Source of the DNA: M55B127 sp035269185
GTDB taxonomy: Bacteria > Bacillota > Halanaerobiia > Halanaerobiales > M55B127
Length of the DNA: 64,000 nt
Assembly: GCA_964430875.1 (NCBI GenBank)
Contig: CAYSHP010000007.1
Span: 1-64,000 of the forward strand
Reading direction: 5' to 3'
Shown: piece after piece, positions 52,211 to 61,358 of the stretch
How positions within the stretch are numbered: the first letter of the stretch is position 1
Layout: each line of letters starts with the position of its first letter
Translations under genes and position numbers: made by a program
The notes under the pieces: model-generated
Database searches by the model: none
Seen by the model: only the letters and a program-made list of their open reading frames with translations
Told to the model about the DNA's origin: nothing

Positions 52211-53526
52211 TTGTTAATCTCCCCCTCCCATTTCGACAGATTAATTGCTTCTTCTATTGTTCTTTTAGTATTTACACTTTTCCCTAACATCTGACCATTG
52301 GGAGTAATTGAACCGGTATCATAAGCATTTTGATATCTAAATTGAGCAGGATCCATATTTAACTTCTGAGCAATTATATCAATTTGTGATTCATAAGCAA
52401 ATGCCATCTGGGTTGTACCAAAACCGCGCATAGCACCACCATAGGTGTTATTGGTATAAACTGCATAAGAAGTACCACGTACATTGGATACATTATATGG
52501 ACCTGTACAGTGATACATTCCTTTATGAACTACAGCCGGGCCACTAGAAGCATAAGCTCCGGTATCTCCGATTACAAATACCTGCCAGGCAGTTAGATAT
52601 CCATCATTTGTTACACCTGTCTTAGCTCTAATGGTAAGAGGGTGTCTTTTTGATTGAGAAATCATTGATTCTTCTCTTGTATATTCTAATTTAACCGGTC
52701 TATTTACACGCATTGCTGCTAAAGCAAGGTGAATATGAACTGAAACATCTTCTTTTTTACCAAAAGCTCCCCCAATTGCAGCATTTATTATTCTAATCTT
52801 ATCTTTCGACATATTTAAAGATTGAGCAACATCAGCTTGGGTATCATGTAACCACTGAGAAGCAGTCCAAATCTTTATTTCACCAGATTTTTCATCATAG
52901 ACTGCATAGCCTGCCTCATTTTGTATAGGAAGTTGGTCGATATGTTGAGTCTGATAATCGTTTTTTACTATAAAATCAGCTTCTTCAAACCCTTTATCTA
53001 CATCACCTTTTTCTAGATGATGATCAACTAAGATATTTTTGCGGTTTACATCGGGACTTAAATATTCTGTACATAAATCATCTAAATCCTCATGAATGGC
53101 AGGAGCGTCTTTTTCGATGGCTCGATGTGCGTTATCAATAACTTCTAATTTTTCTACTTCTACTTCGATTTTTTCTCTTGCTTTTAAGGCAGCTTCGGCT
53201 GTTTCAGCTACAACTATGGCTAAAGCATCTCCCATAAATCTCATTTTTTCACCAATTTTAATTAAAACAGGTTGGTCTTTAATGATTAGACCAAATTTAT
53301 TGAGATCTGGGTAGTCTGCTTCTGTAATGATATCTACGACGCCCTTAACTTTCTTAGCCTTACTAATATCTAAATCTTTTAAAATCGCATGAGGATAAGT
53401 TGCTCTTTTGACTTTAACATGTAAATAATCATCAAACTTTAAATCAGATGGGTAATTAGCTTGTCCGGTGACTTTATCCTTTGCATCTACTTTTAAGATG
53501 TCTTCTCCTACATATCTTTTAGACAT
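52207..53526 (-). CDS. Molybdenum hydroxylase, N-terminal half of the Mo subunit (NdhL-like)
   Basis: A 439-residue protein with the N-terminal Mo-subunit domains (VGEDILKVDAKDKVTGQA; GGAFGKKED; GGAMRGFGTTQ). Two residues that bind purine in xanthine dehydrogenase differ. The glutamate of the LET/IEP position is Gln202, and the arginine before the TGPY segment is Lys335. Arg367 in AMRGFG is kept. The substrate is therefore probably not xanthine. The start chosen is the ATG at 53526 behind GGGGGTG, overlapping the iron-sulfur gene by 8 bases. Confidence 0.85.
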   Translation of the reverse strand: MSKRYVGEDILKVDAKDKVTGQANYPSDLKFDDYLHVKVKRATYPHAILKDLDISKAKKVKGVVDIITEADYPDLNKFGLIIKDQPVLIKIGEKMRFMGDALAIVVAETAEAALKAREKIEVEVEKLEVIDNAHRAIEKDAPAIHEDLDDLCTEYLSPDVNRKNILVDHHLEKGDVDKGFEEADFIVKNDYQTQHIDQLPIQNEAGYAVYDEKSGEIKIWTASQWLHDTQADVAQSLNMSKDKIRIINAAIGGAFGKKEDVSVHIHLALAAMRVNRPVKLEYTREESMISQSKRHPLTIRAKTGVTNDGYLTAWQVFVIGDTGAYASSGPAVVHKGMYHCTGPYNVSNVRGTSYAVYTNNTYGGAMRGFGTTQMAFAYESQIDIIAQKLNMDPAQFRYQNAYDTGSITPNGQMLGKSVNTKRTIEEAINLSKWEGEINK

Positions 53527-54001
53527 TATCTTCACCCCCACTTTGCATCTTGTGGGATGCCTCTTTGACAGCATCAACTATCTTGACATATCCGGTACAT
53601 CTACATATATTACCGGATAAACCTCTTTTGATTTCTTCATCACCTGGATTTATATTATCATCGAGTAACTTTTTGCTGGACATAATCATTCCGGGTATAC
53701 AAAAACCACACTGTACTGCCCCGGTTTCAATAAAGGACTGCTGGATTGGGTGTAACTTCTCTTTATCTCCTAATCCTTCTACAGTCTGTATCTCAGCACC
53801 ATCAGCCTGGGGAGCTAATACCAGACAAGAAGCTACCACTTTATTATTCATGATTACTGTACAAGCACCACATTCACCTTTTCCACAACCTTCTTTAGTT
53901 CCTGTTAGTCCAAGATCTTCTCTTAAAAGGTCTAGTAAGCGGGTATGTGGTTTAACATCTACTTCTCTTTTTTGACCATTAACTGTTAATTTAATTTTCA
54001 T
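53519..54001 (-). CDS. Molybdenum hydroxylase iron-sulfur subunit (NdhS-like)
   Basis: A 160-residue two-[2Fe-2S] subunit. The plant-type cluster uses Cys39, 44, 47 and 59 (GCGKGECGAC). The second uses Cys98, 101, 133 and 135 (CGFCIPGM; GNICRCTGY). It carries electrons from the Mo site to the FAD subunit. It overlaps the FAD gene by 4 bases and the large subunit gene by 8. Confidence 0.92.
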   Translation of the reverse strand: MKIKLTVNGQKREVDVKPHTRLLDLLREDLGLTGTKEGCGKGECGACTVIMNNKVVASCLVLAPQADGAEIQTVEGLGDKEKLHPIQQSFIETGAVQCGFCIPGMIMSSKKLLDDNINPGDEEIKRGLSGNICRCTGYVKIVDAVKEASHKMQSGGEDNV

Positions 54002-54903
54002 TGGTTAATCACCTCATTTAGGGCACTTTTAGTTATATTAAAAGCGACCTGTCTGCGGTATTTAGCTGTACCTCTAATATCATCAATCGGTGATATTTTA
54101 TCTGAAACTATCTGTGCTATTTCTTCTATATTTACATTATTAATTTTTTTGGCAAGTAATTCATCTTCTGCTTTTTTAATTCTAAGTGGTGTTGGAGCAG
54201 CTGAACCCACACATATTCTACTTTCTTTAATTTTTTTATCTTCATCAAACACAATATTAAAAGCTAAACTTATTGATGAAATAACGAGGGCTTTTCTTTT
54301 ACCTACTTTAACCCAGGCCCCTCTGTACATTTCATCTCTTAAAGGAAGAATTATTTTTTCAACAATTTCTCCCTTTTTTAATACATTTTTCTTGGGCCCT
54401 GTAAAAAATTCATTGGCATCTACAATACGTTCCCCATCTTTTGAAATCAGTTTTAATTTAGCATTATAGACTAAAAGGGGTGGTAGTAAATCACCGGCTG
54501 GTGATGATGTAACAATATTCCCACCAATAGTACCCCTACTTCTAATCTGGGGTGAACCGACATCAGCCGCTGCCTGTTGAATGACAGGGAAAAGTTCTTT
54601 GATCTTATCTAATTTATAGAGTCTTTCATGAGTGACCATAGAACCAATTTCGACCTTATCATCATAAATCTTGATCTCTTTAAATTCACTTACCCAGTTT
54701 AAATCGAGCCATCTATCAACTTTATATAGATTATTATAATGTTCAACTAAAAGATCAGTACCTCCCGCTATTACGGTAAGGGCATCCTCATAATCTCTCA
54801 ATACCTGCATTAATCCTTCTTTTGTTTGTGGCCTAAAGTAACTGTTAAAATCTTCTCCAGAAGTCTTTGGCCTGTTGTTTGCATTTTTTGATTGTTTTTT
54901 CAT
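53998..54903 (-). CDS. Molybdenum hydroxylase FAD subunit (NdhF/YgfM-like)
   Basis: A 301-residue FAD-binding subunit with VIAGGTDLLVEHY near 42-54, QIRSRGTIGGNIVTSSPAGDL near 120-140, and a C-terminal CO-dehydrogenase-flavoprotein domain. The start lies 59 bases inside the preceding ssnA gene, with AGGAGG 15 bases upstream. No closer start is in frame before the conserved FNSYFRPQT region, so this long overlap is probably real. Confidence 0.87.
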   Translation of the reverse strand: MKKQSKNANNRPKTSGEDFNSYFRPQTKEGLMQVLRDYEDALTVIAGGTDLLVEHYNNLYKVDRWLDLNWVSEFKEIKIYDDKVEIGSMVTHERLYKLDKIKELFPVIQQAAADVGSPQIRSRGTIGGNIVTSSPAGDLLPPLLVYNAKLKLISKDGERIVDANEFFTGPKKNVLKKGEIVEKIILPLRDEMYRGAWVKVGKRKALVISSISLAFNIVFDEDKKIKESRICVGSAAPTPLRIKKAEDELLAKKINNVNIEEIAQIVSDKISPIDDIRGTAKYRRQVAFNITKSALNEVINQ

Positions 54904-56176
54904 AATCTAAAACTTTCACCTCCTGGTTTTCCATCAAAACATGTCCATTTACAATTGTACTATCAACTAAACCCCCATTGAAACCAAATAGGATATGGTA
55001 AAAATAATTTTCATCGGTTATCGGAGTCGGAGATTTATAATCTACAACTATAATATCAGCGGGCACATCTTTTTTAATAATACCTAACTCTTTATCAAAA
55101 TATTGTTTTGCTATCTTTCGATTATTTTCAAAAGCAATTTTATTAATATCTTCTCCACCTAGATTAGGATCTAAATTGTTATGCTTTTGTAAAAGATCGG
55201 CAACATTGATACTTTCAAACATGTCTGTGGTATAACCATCAGTACCAAGTCCTATTGTTAAATCCTTATCTAAAGCTTTTCTTAAGTTAATTGCACCTAC
55301 TGCATTTCCCATATTGGATTCAGGGTTGTGGATTAAAAACACATTATTATCCGCAAGTATTTCATATTCACTTTCAGATAAATGTACTCCATGAATTGCC
55401 AGTGAATCTTCTCTTAATATATTTAACTTATCAAAACGATCTGCTAGATTCTTATAACCGCGTTTTTTACTATCTTCTTCATCTACTTTGCCTTCAGCTG
55501 CATGAAAGTGTGTTGGTGTATTGGTGCTTTCAGCAAGTTCAGCAACCTCTCTTAAAGTTTTATCACTTAAAGTAAAGGAGGCATGTAGACCAATGGCGGG
55601 AGTAATAAAATCGCTATTTAGCTTCCTAGCACGCTTAATAAAACGCTCATTTTCTTTGATTGCCTGTTTTGCTTTTTGTTCACCATGACGGTCAGAAATC
55701 TCATAAGATAGACTGGTTCTAAGTTTAGACTTTACAACTGCCTCTGAGATTATATCAAGACTGTTTTCGATATATCCATAACTTGCATGGTGGTCAAAAA
55801 TAGTCGTTGTACCACTTCGTATACTTTCAACTAAAGCATATATCGTACTGTAATAGATATCTTCACTATTTAGGGTTTCATCTAAACGCCACCATAGTTT
55901 TTCTAATATTTCTTCAAAATTTTGTGGTGGTAGCTCGGTTTTTAAATCCATACCACGTGCAAAAGTACTGTAAAAATGCATATGAGAATTTATCATTCCA
56001 GGCATGATTACTTTACCTTTTACATCTTTAAAGTCTGCTTCCTGATATCTAACCTTTAAATTATCAGTTTTACCATAATCTTTTATAATACCTTCATCAA
56101 TTAATACAGCACCATCATTAATAACAGGGTCATTTGAATTTAAGGTGATTAATACACCATTTCCATAAAGTTTCAA
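54845..56176 (-). CDS. ssnA: SsnA-type aminohydrolase
   Basis: A 443-residue amidohydrolase of the ATZ/TRZ/SsnA group. Motifs: metal-binding NSHMHFYSTFARGM, HFHAAEGK, AIHGVHLSE and GLGTDGYTTDM. SsnA is a fixed member of anaerobic purine-degradation clusters, next to YgfM/YgfK and Xdh; its exact substrate is unsettled. The start chosen is the TTG at 56176 behind AGGAGG. It overlaps the FAD subunit by 59 bases. Confidence 0.87.
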   Translation of the reverse strand: MKLYGNGVLITLNSNDPVINDGAVLIDEGIIKDYGKTDNLKVRYQEADFKDVKGKVIMPGMINSHMHFYSTFARGMDLKTELPPQNFEEILEKLWWRLDETLNSEDIYYSTIYALVESIRSGTTTIFDHHASYGYIENSLDIISEAVVKSKLRTSLSYEISDRHGEQKAKQAIKENERFIKRARKLNSDFITPAIGLHASFTLSDKTLREVAELAESTNTPTHFHAAEGKVDEEDSKKRGYKNLADRFDKLNILREDSLAIHGVHLSESEYEILADNNVFLIHNPESNMGNAVGAINLRKALDKDLTIGLGTDGYTTDMFESINVADLLQKHNNLDPNLGGEDINKIAFENNRKIAKQYFDKELGIIKKDVPADIIVVDYKSPTPITDENYFYHILFGFNGGLVDSTIVNGHVLMENQEVKVLDYEKTIKKCKQQAKDFWRRF

Positions 56177-56188
56177 GTTCAACCCTCC

Positions 56189-57556
56189 TTATTTACTTAA
56201 AAGATCTTGCGCAATCTGATTGTGTTTCTTTATTACATTATATTCTTTAATAGTTGTTAATTCTCCTTTTCGAACTACAACTTTACCGTCCACTATATTG
56301 TAATCTACTTCTTGAGTAGTGCCTGTATTTACTAATGCTTCAACCGGATCACTTTGCCCACCTGCAAAACCTAACCTATCACTTCTAACCATGAAAAGGT
56401 CAGCAGCTTTACCTTCTTCAATACTGCCTATTTCTGGTTGGTTAAGTACATCTCTACCTCCATTAGTGGCAATAGATAATACATCTTCAGAAGATATACT
56501 TTTAATACCATGAATCAATTTATGCAGTAGATAGGCAAGCTTTAACTCTAAAATCATATTAGAGGCATCATTACTAGCACTACCATCAACTGCTAGACTA
56601 ACCGGTACATTCTTTTTAAGCATATACGGAATCTTAGCTGCTCCCGAAGATAACTTCATATTTGAAGCAGGGCAGTGGGAAACACCCGTACCTGTTTCGG
56701 CTAGTTTTACTATTTCAAATTCATTAAAATGCACTCCATGGGCAAACCAGACATCTTTACCAATCCAACCCCATTCTTCCATCAAATCTAAGGGTCTTTT
56801 ACCAAAGGTATCAACACAGTATTGGTTTTCATCTTGAGTTTCAGCAAGATGAGTATGGCTTAATACATTGTTTTTTCTAGCCAATTTTATTGATTCAACC
56901 ATTAGGTCTTCTGAAACAGAAAAAGGTGAACACGGTGCTAATACTACCCTCTGCATTGCATATTTGCTATCATCATGGAATTTATCAATTACTCTCTGGG
57001 AATCATTTAAGATTTCATCTTCACTTTGTACAACCGAAGCAGGTGGTAATCCACCATCTTCTTCACTTAACGACATACTACCCCTGCTACCATGAAATCT
57101 AATACCGATTTCTTTAGCAGCTTTAAACTGATAATCCATTAAATTATCAGGTTGGCTTTCGGGAAAGACATAAAAATGATCCACACTGGTAGAACAACCT
57201 GTCTTTAAAAGTTCTGCTGATGCTAATAATGTACTATAGTATACTGCTTCCGGTGTTAGGTTAGACCAGATTGGATAAAGGAATTTAAGCCAGTTAAACA
57301 GCTCAACTCCTTGTGCTTCAGGAATATTGCGGGTTAAGGTCTGGTAGAAGTGATGGTGGGTATTTATTAAGCCGGGAAAGGCGAAATAGTTCCCGGCTTC
57401 AATTATCTCATCAACTTCATCTTCGCCTATATCAATATTATCATCAATTGTTTTTATTTTTTTATCTTCAATTAAGATATCAGTGTTTTTATAACGGTTT
57501 CTTTTTTCATCCATCGTGATTAACTCTTTAATGTCTCTAATTAAAATTTTAGACAT
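56189..57556 (-). CDS. 8-oxoguanine deaminase-like amidohydrolase
   Basis: A 455-residue ATZ/TRZ family deaminase. Its motifs are HHHFYQTLTRNIPEAQGVELFNWL (metal site plus recognition loop, quoted in part), LSHTHLAETQDEN, FAHGVHFNEFE and AVDGSASNDASN. The loop with YPIWSNLTPE is characteristic of 8-oxoguanine deaminases formerly called hydroxydechloroatrazine ethylaminohydrolases. Guanine or a related purine is the alternative substrate. Start ATG at 57556 behind CAGGAGTG, directly behind the xdh iron-sulfur gene. Confidence 0.83.
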   Translation of the reverse strand: MSKILIRDIKELITMDEKRNRYKNTDILIEDKKIKTIDDNIDIGEDEVDEIIEAGNYFAFPGLINTHHHFYQTLTRNIPEAQGVELFNWLKFLYPIWSNLTPEAVYYSTLLASAELLKTGCSTSVDHFYVFPESQPDNLMDYQFKAAKEIGIRFHGSRGSMSLSEEDGGLPPASVVQSEDEILNDSQRVIDKFHDDSKYAMQRVVLAPCSPFSVSEDLMVESIKLARKNNVLSHTHLAETQDENQYCVDTFGKRPLDLMEEWGWIGKDVWFAHGVHFNEFEIVKLAETGTGVSHCPASNMKLSSGAAKIPYMLKKNVPVSLAVDGSASNDASNMILELKLAYLLHKLIHGIKSISSEDVLSIATNGGRDVLNQPEIGSIEEGKAADLFMVRSDRLGFAGGQSDPVEALVNTGTTQEVDYNIVDGKVVVRKGELTTIKEYNVIKKHNQIAQDLLSK

Positions 57557-57557
57557 T

Positions 57558-58034
57558 TTATTCACTCCTGTCTTTGTTAACAACACTTTCAATCGCTTCT
57601 ATGATTTGTTGATAACCGGTACATCTACAGAGATTACCCTCTATAGCAGTTTTAATCTCTTCTCTATCAGGATCCGGCTTTTCATTGAGTAATGCCTTTG
57701 CCGACATTAACATACCGGGTGTACAAAAACCACACTGTACGGCTTGATGGTCGATAAATGCTTCTTGTAAAGGATCTAGCTTACCATCGATCTCTAATCC
57801 TTCCACAGTTAAGACTTCACTGCCATCAATCTGGAAAGTGTAGACCATACAGGAGTTAACCGCTTTGCCATCTAAAACTACTGTACAGGCTCCACATTCA
57901 CCTATACTACAGCCTTCTTTAACTCCTGTCAGGTGTAATCTGTCTCTTAAGGTATCAAGTAGTCTTTCATCTGACGGAACTTTTATATTATGTTCTTTGC
58001 CATTAACGGTTAAGGTTACATTAACTTCTTCCAT
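57558..58034 (-). CDS. xdhC: Xanthine dehydrogenase iron-sulfur subunit
   Basis: A 158-residue two-[2Fe-2S] protein. The first cluster ligands are Cys42, 47, 50 and 62 (GCSIGECGAC). The second are Cys101, 104, 136 and 138 (CGFCTPGM; NLCRCTGY). It is the third gene of an unsplit xdhABC operon in the order Mo, FAD, FeS. ATG start behind AAGGAGG. Confidence 0.92.
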   Translation of the reverse strand: MEEVNVTLTVNGKEHNIKVPSDERLLDTLRDRLHLTGVKEGCSIGECGACTVVLDGKAVNSCMVYTFQIDGSEVLTVEGLEIDGKLDPLQEAFIDHQAVQCGFCTPGMLMSAKALLNEKPDPDREEIKTAIEGNLCRCTGYQQIIEAIESVVNKDRSE

Positions 58035-58036
58035 TA

Positions 58037-58906
58037 TTACTGCACCTCCTTAACTATTGACTGGAGGGCTCTCTTTAATAGATTACCAACAACAGGTCTT
58101 TTATAAGGAGTAGACCATCTTTCACCTGTAATACCGACCATTTCCTCGCTGGTTTTTTCAGCTAATTGTTCATAATCTATGGCTGAGAGGTCAGCTCCTG
58201 CAAGTTCTTTTTCAATTTCTTTAAATCTTGTAGCAGTAGGAGTAGCAGAGCCAAATGCTACCCTAATATCATTAAATTTATTGTCTTTAACTTTGGTAAT
58301 TACAGCTAAATTAATTCTAGCTATAGCAACAGCCTGACGTCTTTTTACCTTTTGATAACAATCATAGTATTCGTCCTGTATATATGGTACCTTTACTTCC
58401 GTCATTATTTCATCTTCTTTACGGTCAGTACAATAAGGACCAGTAATAAATTCACTTAAAGGTAGTTCCCTCTTGCCGTGACTGGAATGTAAAACCACCG
58501 AAGCATCAAGAGCAATTAGGGCAGTTACTAAATCAGCTGCGGGTGAAGCATTATTGACATTACCGCCCACCGTTCCTCGATTTCTAATTTGGGTAGAGCC
58601 GATAACTTCCGCTGCTTTTTGTAAGATAGGAAACTTTTCATTTATTAATACGGAGTCCATAATTTCACTGTGAGTAACTAAAGCTCCCAGCCTTAAATAC
58701 TCTCCGTTATCTTCTATAACATCTAAACCGGAAATAGCGCTAATATCTAAAAGATACTTCATCTCTTTTAGATCATCACTTTCATGATGAATCTGTACTA
58801 ACATATCGGTTCCACCGGCAACCATTTTCACTTCGTTTTTCTTATCAGCTAGTATATCTATAGCTTCATCTAGACTATTGGCCTTTAACGCTTCAAATTC
58901 TATCAT
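58037..58906 (-). CDS. xdhB: Xanthine dehydrogenase FAD subunit
   Basis: A 289-residue FAD subunit with MVAGGTDMLVQIHHE near 29-45, TQIRNRGTVGGNVNNASPAADL near 107-128, and a C-terminal flavoprotein domain. It starts in an ATGA overlap with the Mo-subunit gene. It passes electrons to NAD or ferredoxin; the acceptor cannot be told from the sequence. Confidence 0.92.
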   Translation of the reverse strand: MIEFEALKANSLDEAIDILADKKNEVKMVAGGTDMLVQIHHESDDLKEMKYLLDISAISGLDVIEDNGEYLRLGALVTHSEIMDSVLINEKFPILQKAAEVIGSTQIRNRGTVGGNVNNASPAADLVTALIALDASVVLHSSHGKRELPLSEFITGPYCTDRKEDEIMTEVKVPYIQDEYYDCYQKVKRRQAVAIARINLAVITKVKDNKFNDIRVAFGSATPTATRFKEIEKELAGADLSAIDYEQLAEKTSEEMVGITGERWSTPYKRPVVGNLLKRALQSIVKEVQ

Positions 58907-61200
58907 TTATGATCAACCCCTTTGTGTAAGTCCTTGCCCACAATGATTTTTTCGAGGTTAAGAGGTAATGATCTAATCCTCTTTTTAGTTGCATTAGCAA
59001 CAGCATTAGCAATTGCAGCTGCTCCTAATTCAAGGGTAGGTTCACCAATTGATTTAGCTCCAAAAGGACCGTTTGGATCTGGATTTTCAACAATAATTGG
59101 CTCTATATCGGGCATATCTTTGACAGTCGGTATCATATATTCATCAAAGTTAGTGTTTTCTATATATCCTTGATCTGTTTCTATTTCTTCCATAACACCA
59201 TAACCTAAGCCCATGGAAACACCGCCATAGATTTGTCCTTTAACATTAGCGGGGTTAATAGCGCGTCCTACATCATGGGCAGCTGTCATGTTTAATACAT
59301 CTATTTCACCGGTGCCAGTATCAACTTCAACTTCAGCGACCTGACATCCATAGACATAAGTGAAATAGGGGCGACCATGGCCAGTTTCTTCATCCCAAGA
59401 AATATCAGGGGATACATACCAACCATAGGTAGTCAGATAAACACCTTCCATAGCGGCTTTAGAAGCCATTTCATTAATACTCATAATCTCAACATCTTTT
59501 TGACCATAAATAGAGCCATCTTTGATATAGATATCTTCTTTATCTTGGTCATATTTATCTGAAATATATTCTTTTATCTTTTCAATTAAATTATCAGCAG
59601 CTTTCTTAACAGCATTACCACCGATTAGAGTTGCCCGCGAAGCAACTGTTGAACCACTATCCGGTGAAATTAAGGTGTCAACCTGCATAAAGTTAATCTT
59701 ATCAGTATCTAAACCTAATGCTTCCGCAGCCATCTGACAGTAGACAGTTTTAAGTCCCTGTCCGTTTTCTGCTAAGCCAGAATAAAGGCTTACACTACCG
59801 TCTTTTTTAAGTGATAAGATAATACCAGCTGCATCGATTGCTTCTGCACCTAAACTACAACCTCTAAAACTAATAGAAAGTCCAATACCTTTTTTCTTAT
59901 CACCGGGTTGTTCTTTACTATATTCTTTATATTTTTCAACAAAGTTACTTTTTTCTACTGCCTTTGTTAATACTTCTTCTAAACTAACTTCATGATTATC
60001 AAGTTTTTGTCCACTGGCTGTAAATGAGTTATTATGGTAGATATTTTTCATCCTCAATTCAACTGGATCCATATCTAACTCATCTGCTAGTTCATCCATC
60101 AAGGATTCCTGTGCAAAGATAACCTGTGGAGAACCATAACCACGCATCGCACCTGTGTATACATTATTTGTATAGTATCCATAAGTATCTGTTTTAACAT
60201 TATCTACTTCATAAGGACCTGTGGCCTGTACTACAGATCTCCAGGTTACAAAAGGAGTCTGGCAGGCATAGGCTCCACTGTCTGCAACAGCTTCAATTTC
60301 CATAGCCTGAATCTTGCCATCTTCAGTTGCACCTATCTTATACTTCATATGATAGGGATGTCTTTTATAACTTTCTTTAATAGATTCATCTCGACTATTT
60401 ACAAGTTTTATAGGCCTTTCAGTTTTTAAAGCTAAAACTGAAGCTCTAGCGGCCATAGATGAAATAACTTCATCCTTACCTCCAAAAGAACCGCCCATAT
60501 GGTTTTGAACAATTCTTACCTTATTTAAGTCTTCCTGTAAAACGGTTGCTACTGCATTTTGGGTAGCAAAAGGATTTTGAACTGAACCATAAACGGTGAC
60601 AGTTGAATTTTCTTGATAAGGAACTGCAACTACCGCTTCCGGTTCAATATATGACTGTTCAATAAAGGGAGTATCATATTCCCTTTCTATAATTACATCT
60701 GAGTTTTCAAAACCTTTTTTCGGATCTCCTTTTCTCAAAGGGTGATGGATGACTTGATTGTCTTCTAAATCTTCATGTACTAACTGTGCATCTTCTTCTC
60801 TTGCCTCTAAAGGGTCATATATACCTTCTAACTCTTCATATTCCACCTCAATCTTTTCAGCTGCTTTAGCAGCCTGCTTAGCTGTTTCAGCTGCAACTAC
60901 GGCTATACCATCACCTATATATAATGCTTTTTCTTTAGCTAGCACTTGTTGATTTTCAATAATTACACCAAATTCATTATTAGGTATATCGGCGGCTGTA
61001 ATTACTGCTACTACGCCCGGCATTTTTTCCGCGTTTGTAGTATCTATACTCTTGATCTTCGCATAAGGATATTCAGTATGAAGAACTTTTCCATAAAGCA
61101 TATCTGGAAATCTCATATCTGCTCCATACTTTGCTTTACCGGTTACTTTTTCGTAAACATCTACTCTTTTTTCTGATTTGTTTACATGTGCAAACTCCAT
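58903..61200 (-). CDS. xdhA: Xanthine dehydrogenase molybdenum subunit
   Basis: A 765-residue full-length Mo subunit that hydroxylates purines (hypoxanthine, xanthine) at the Mo-pterin centre. Aligned from memory with mammalian xanthine oxidoreductase, the purine-binding glutamate is Glu186 (SYIEPEA), the second is Arg321 (TWRSVV), Arg353 sits in AMRGYGSPQ, and the catalytic base is Glu720 (GAKSIGEPT). All are present, unlike in the split paralogue at 51221-53526. The start is ATG behind GGAGGTG. It is the first gene of the xdhABC set. Confidence 0.93.
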   Translation of the reverse strand: MEFAHVNKSEKRVDVYEKVTGKAKYGADMRFPDMLYGKVLHTEYPYAKIKSIDTTNAEKMPGVVAVITAADIPNNEFGVIIENQQVLAKEKALYIGDGIAVVAAETAKQAAKAAEKIEVEYEELEGIYDPLEAREEDAQLVHEDLEDNQVIHHPLRKGDPKKGFENSDVIIEREYDTPFIEQSYIEPEAVVAVPYQENSTVTVYGSVQNPFATQNAVATVLQEDLNKVRIVQNHMGGSFGGKDEVISSMAARASVLALKTERPIKLVNSRDESIKESYKRHPYHMKYKIGATEDGKIQAMEIEAVADSGAYACQTPFVTWRSVVQATGPYEVDNVKTDTYGYYTNNVYTGAMRGYGSPQVIFAQESLMDELADELDMDPVELRMKNIYHNNSFTASGQKLDNHEVSLEEVLTKAVEKSNFVEKYKEYSKEQPGDKKKGIGLSISFRGCSLGAEAIDAAGIILSLKKDGSVSLYSGLAENGQGLKTVYCQMAAEALGLDTDKINFMQVDTLISPDSGSTVASRATLIGGNAVKKAADNLIEKIKEYISDKYDQDKEDIYIKDGSIYGQKDVEIMSINEMASKAAMEGVYLTTYGWYVSPDISWDEETGHGRPYFTYVYGCQVAEVEVDTGTGEIDVLNMTAAHDVGRAINPANVKGQIYGGVSMGLGYGVMEEIETDQGYIENTNFDEYMIPTVKDMPDIEPIIVENPDPNGPFGAKSIGEPTLELGAAAIANAVANATKKRIRSLPLNLEKIIVGKDLHKGVDHK

Positions 61201-61358
61201 TAAAACACCTCCATTTTTTAATCTTAAACAGAACTTTCTTATTTCCTGTTTTCTTTTTATATCACTTTTAATTACTAGTTAGTTTATATGTTTAGTCATA
61301 TATCTCAATTTCATTATATCACACTAAAAACAATATTTTTAATATTTCCCGTCTTTTC

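Noticed and set aside
53550..53975. 141-codon plus-strand frame
   Set aside because: It is antisense to the iron-sulfur subunit gene, whose cysteine motifs are clear.
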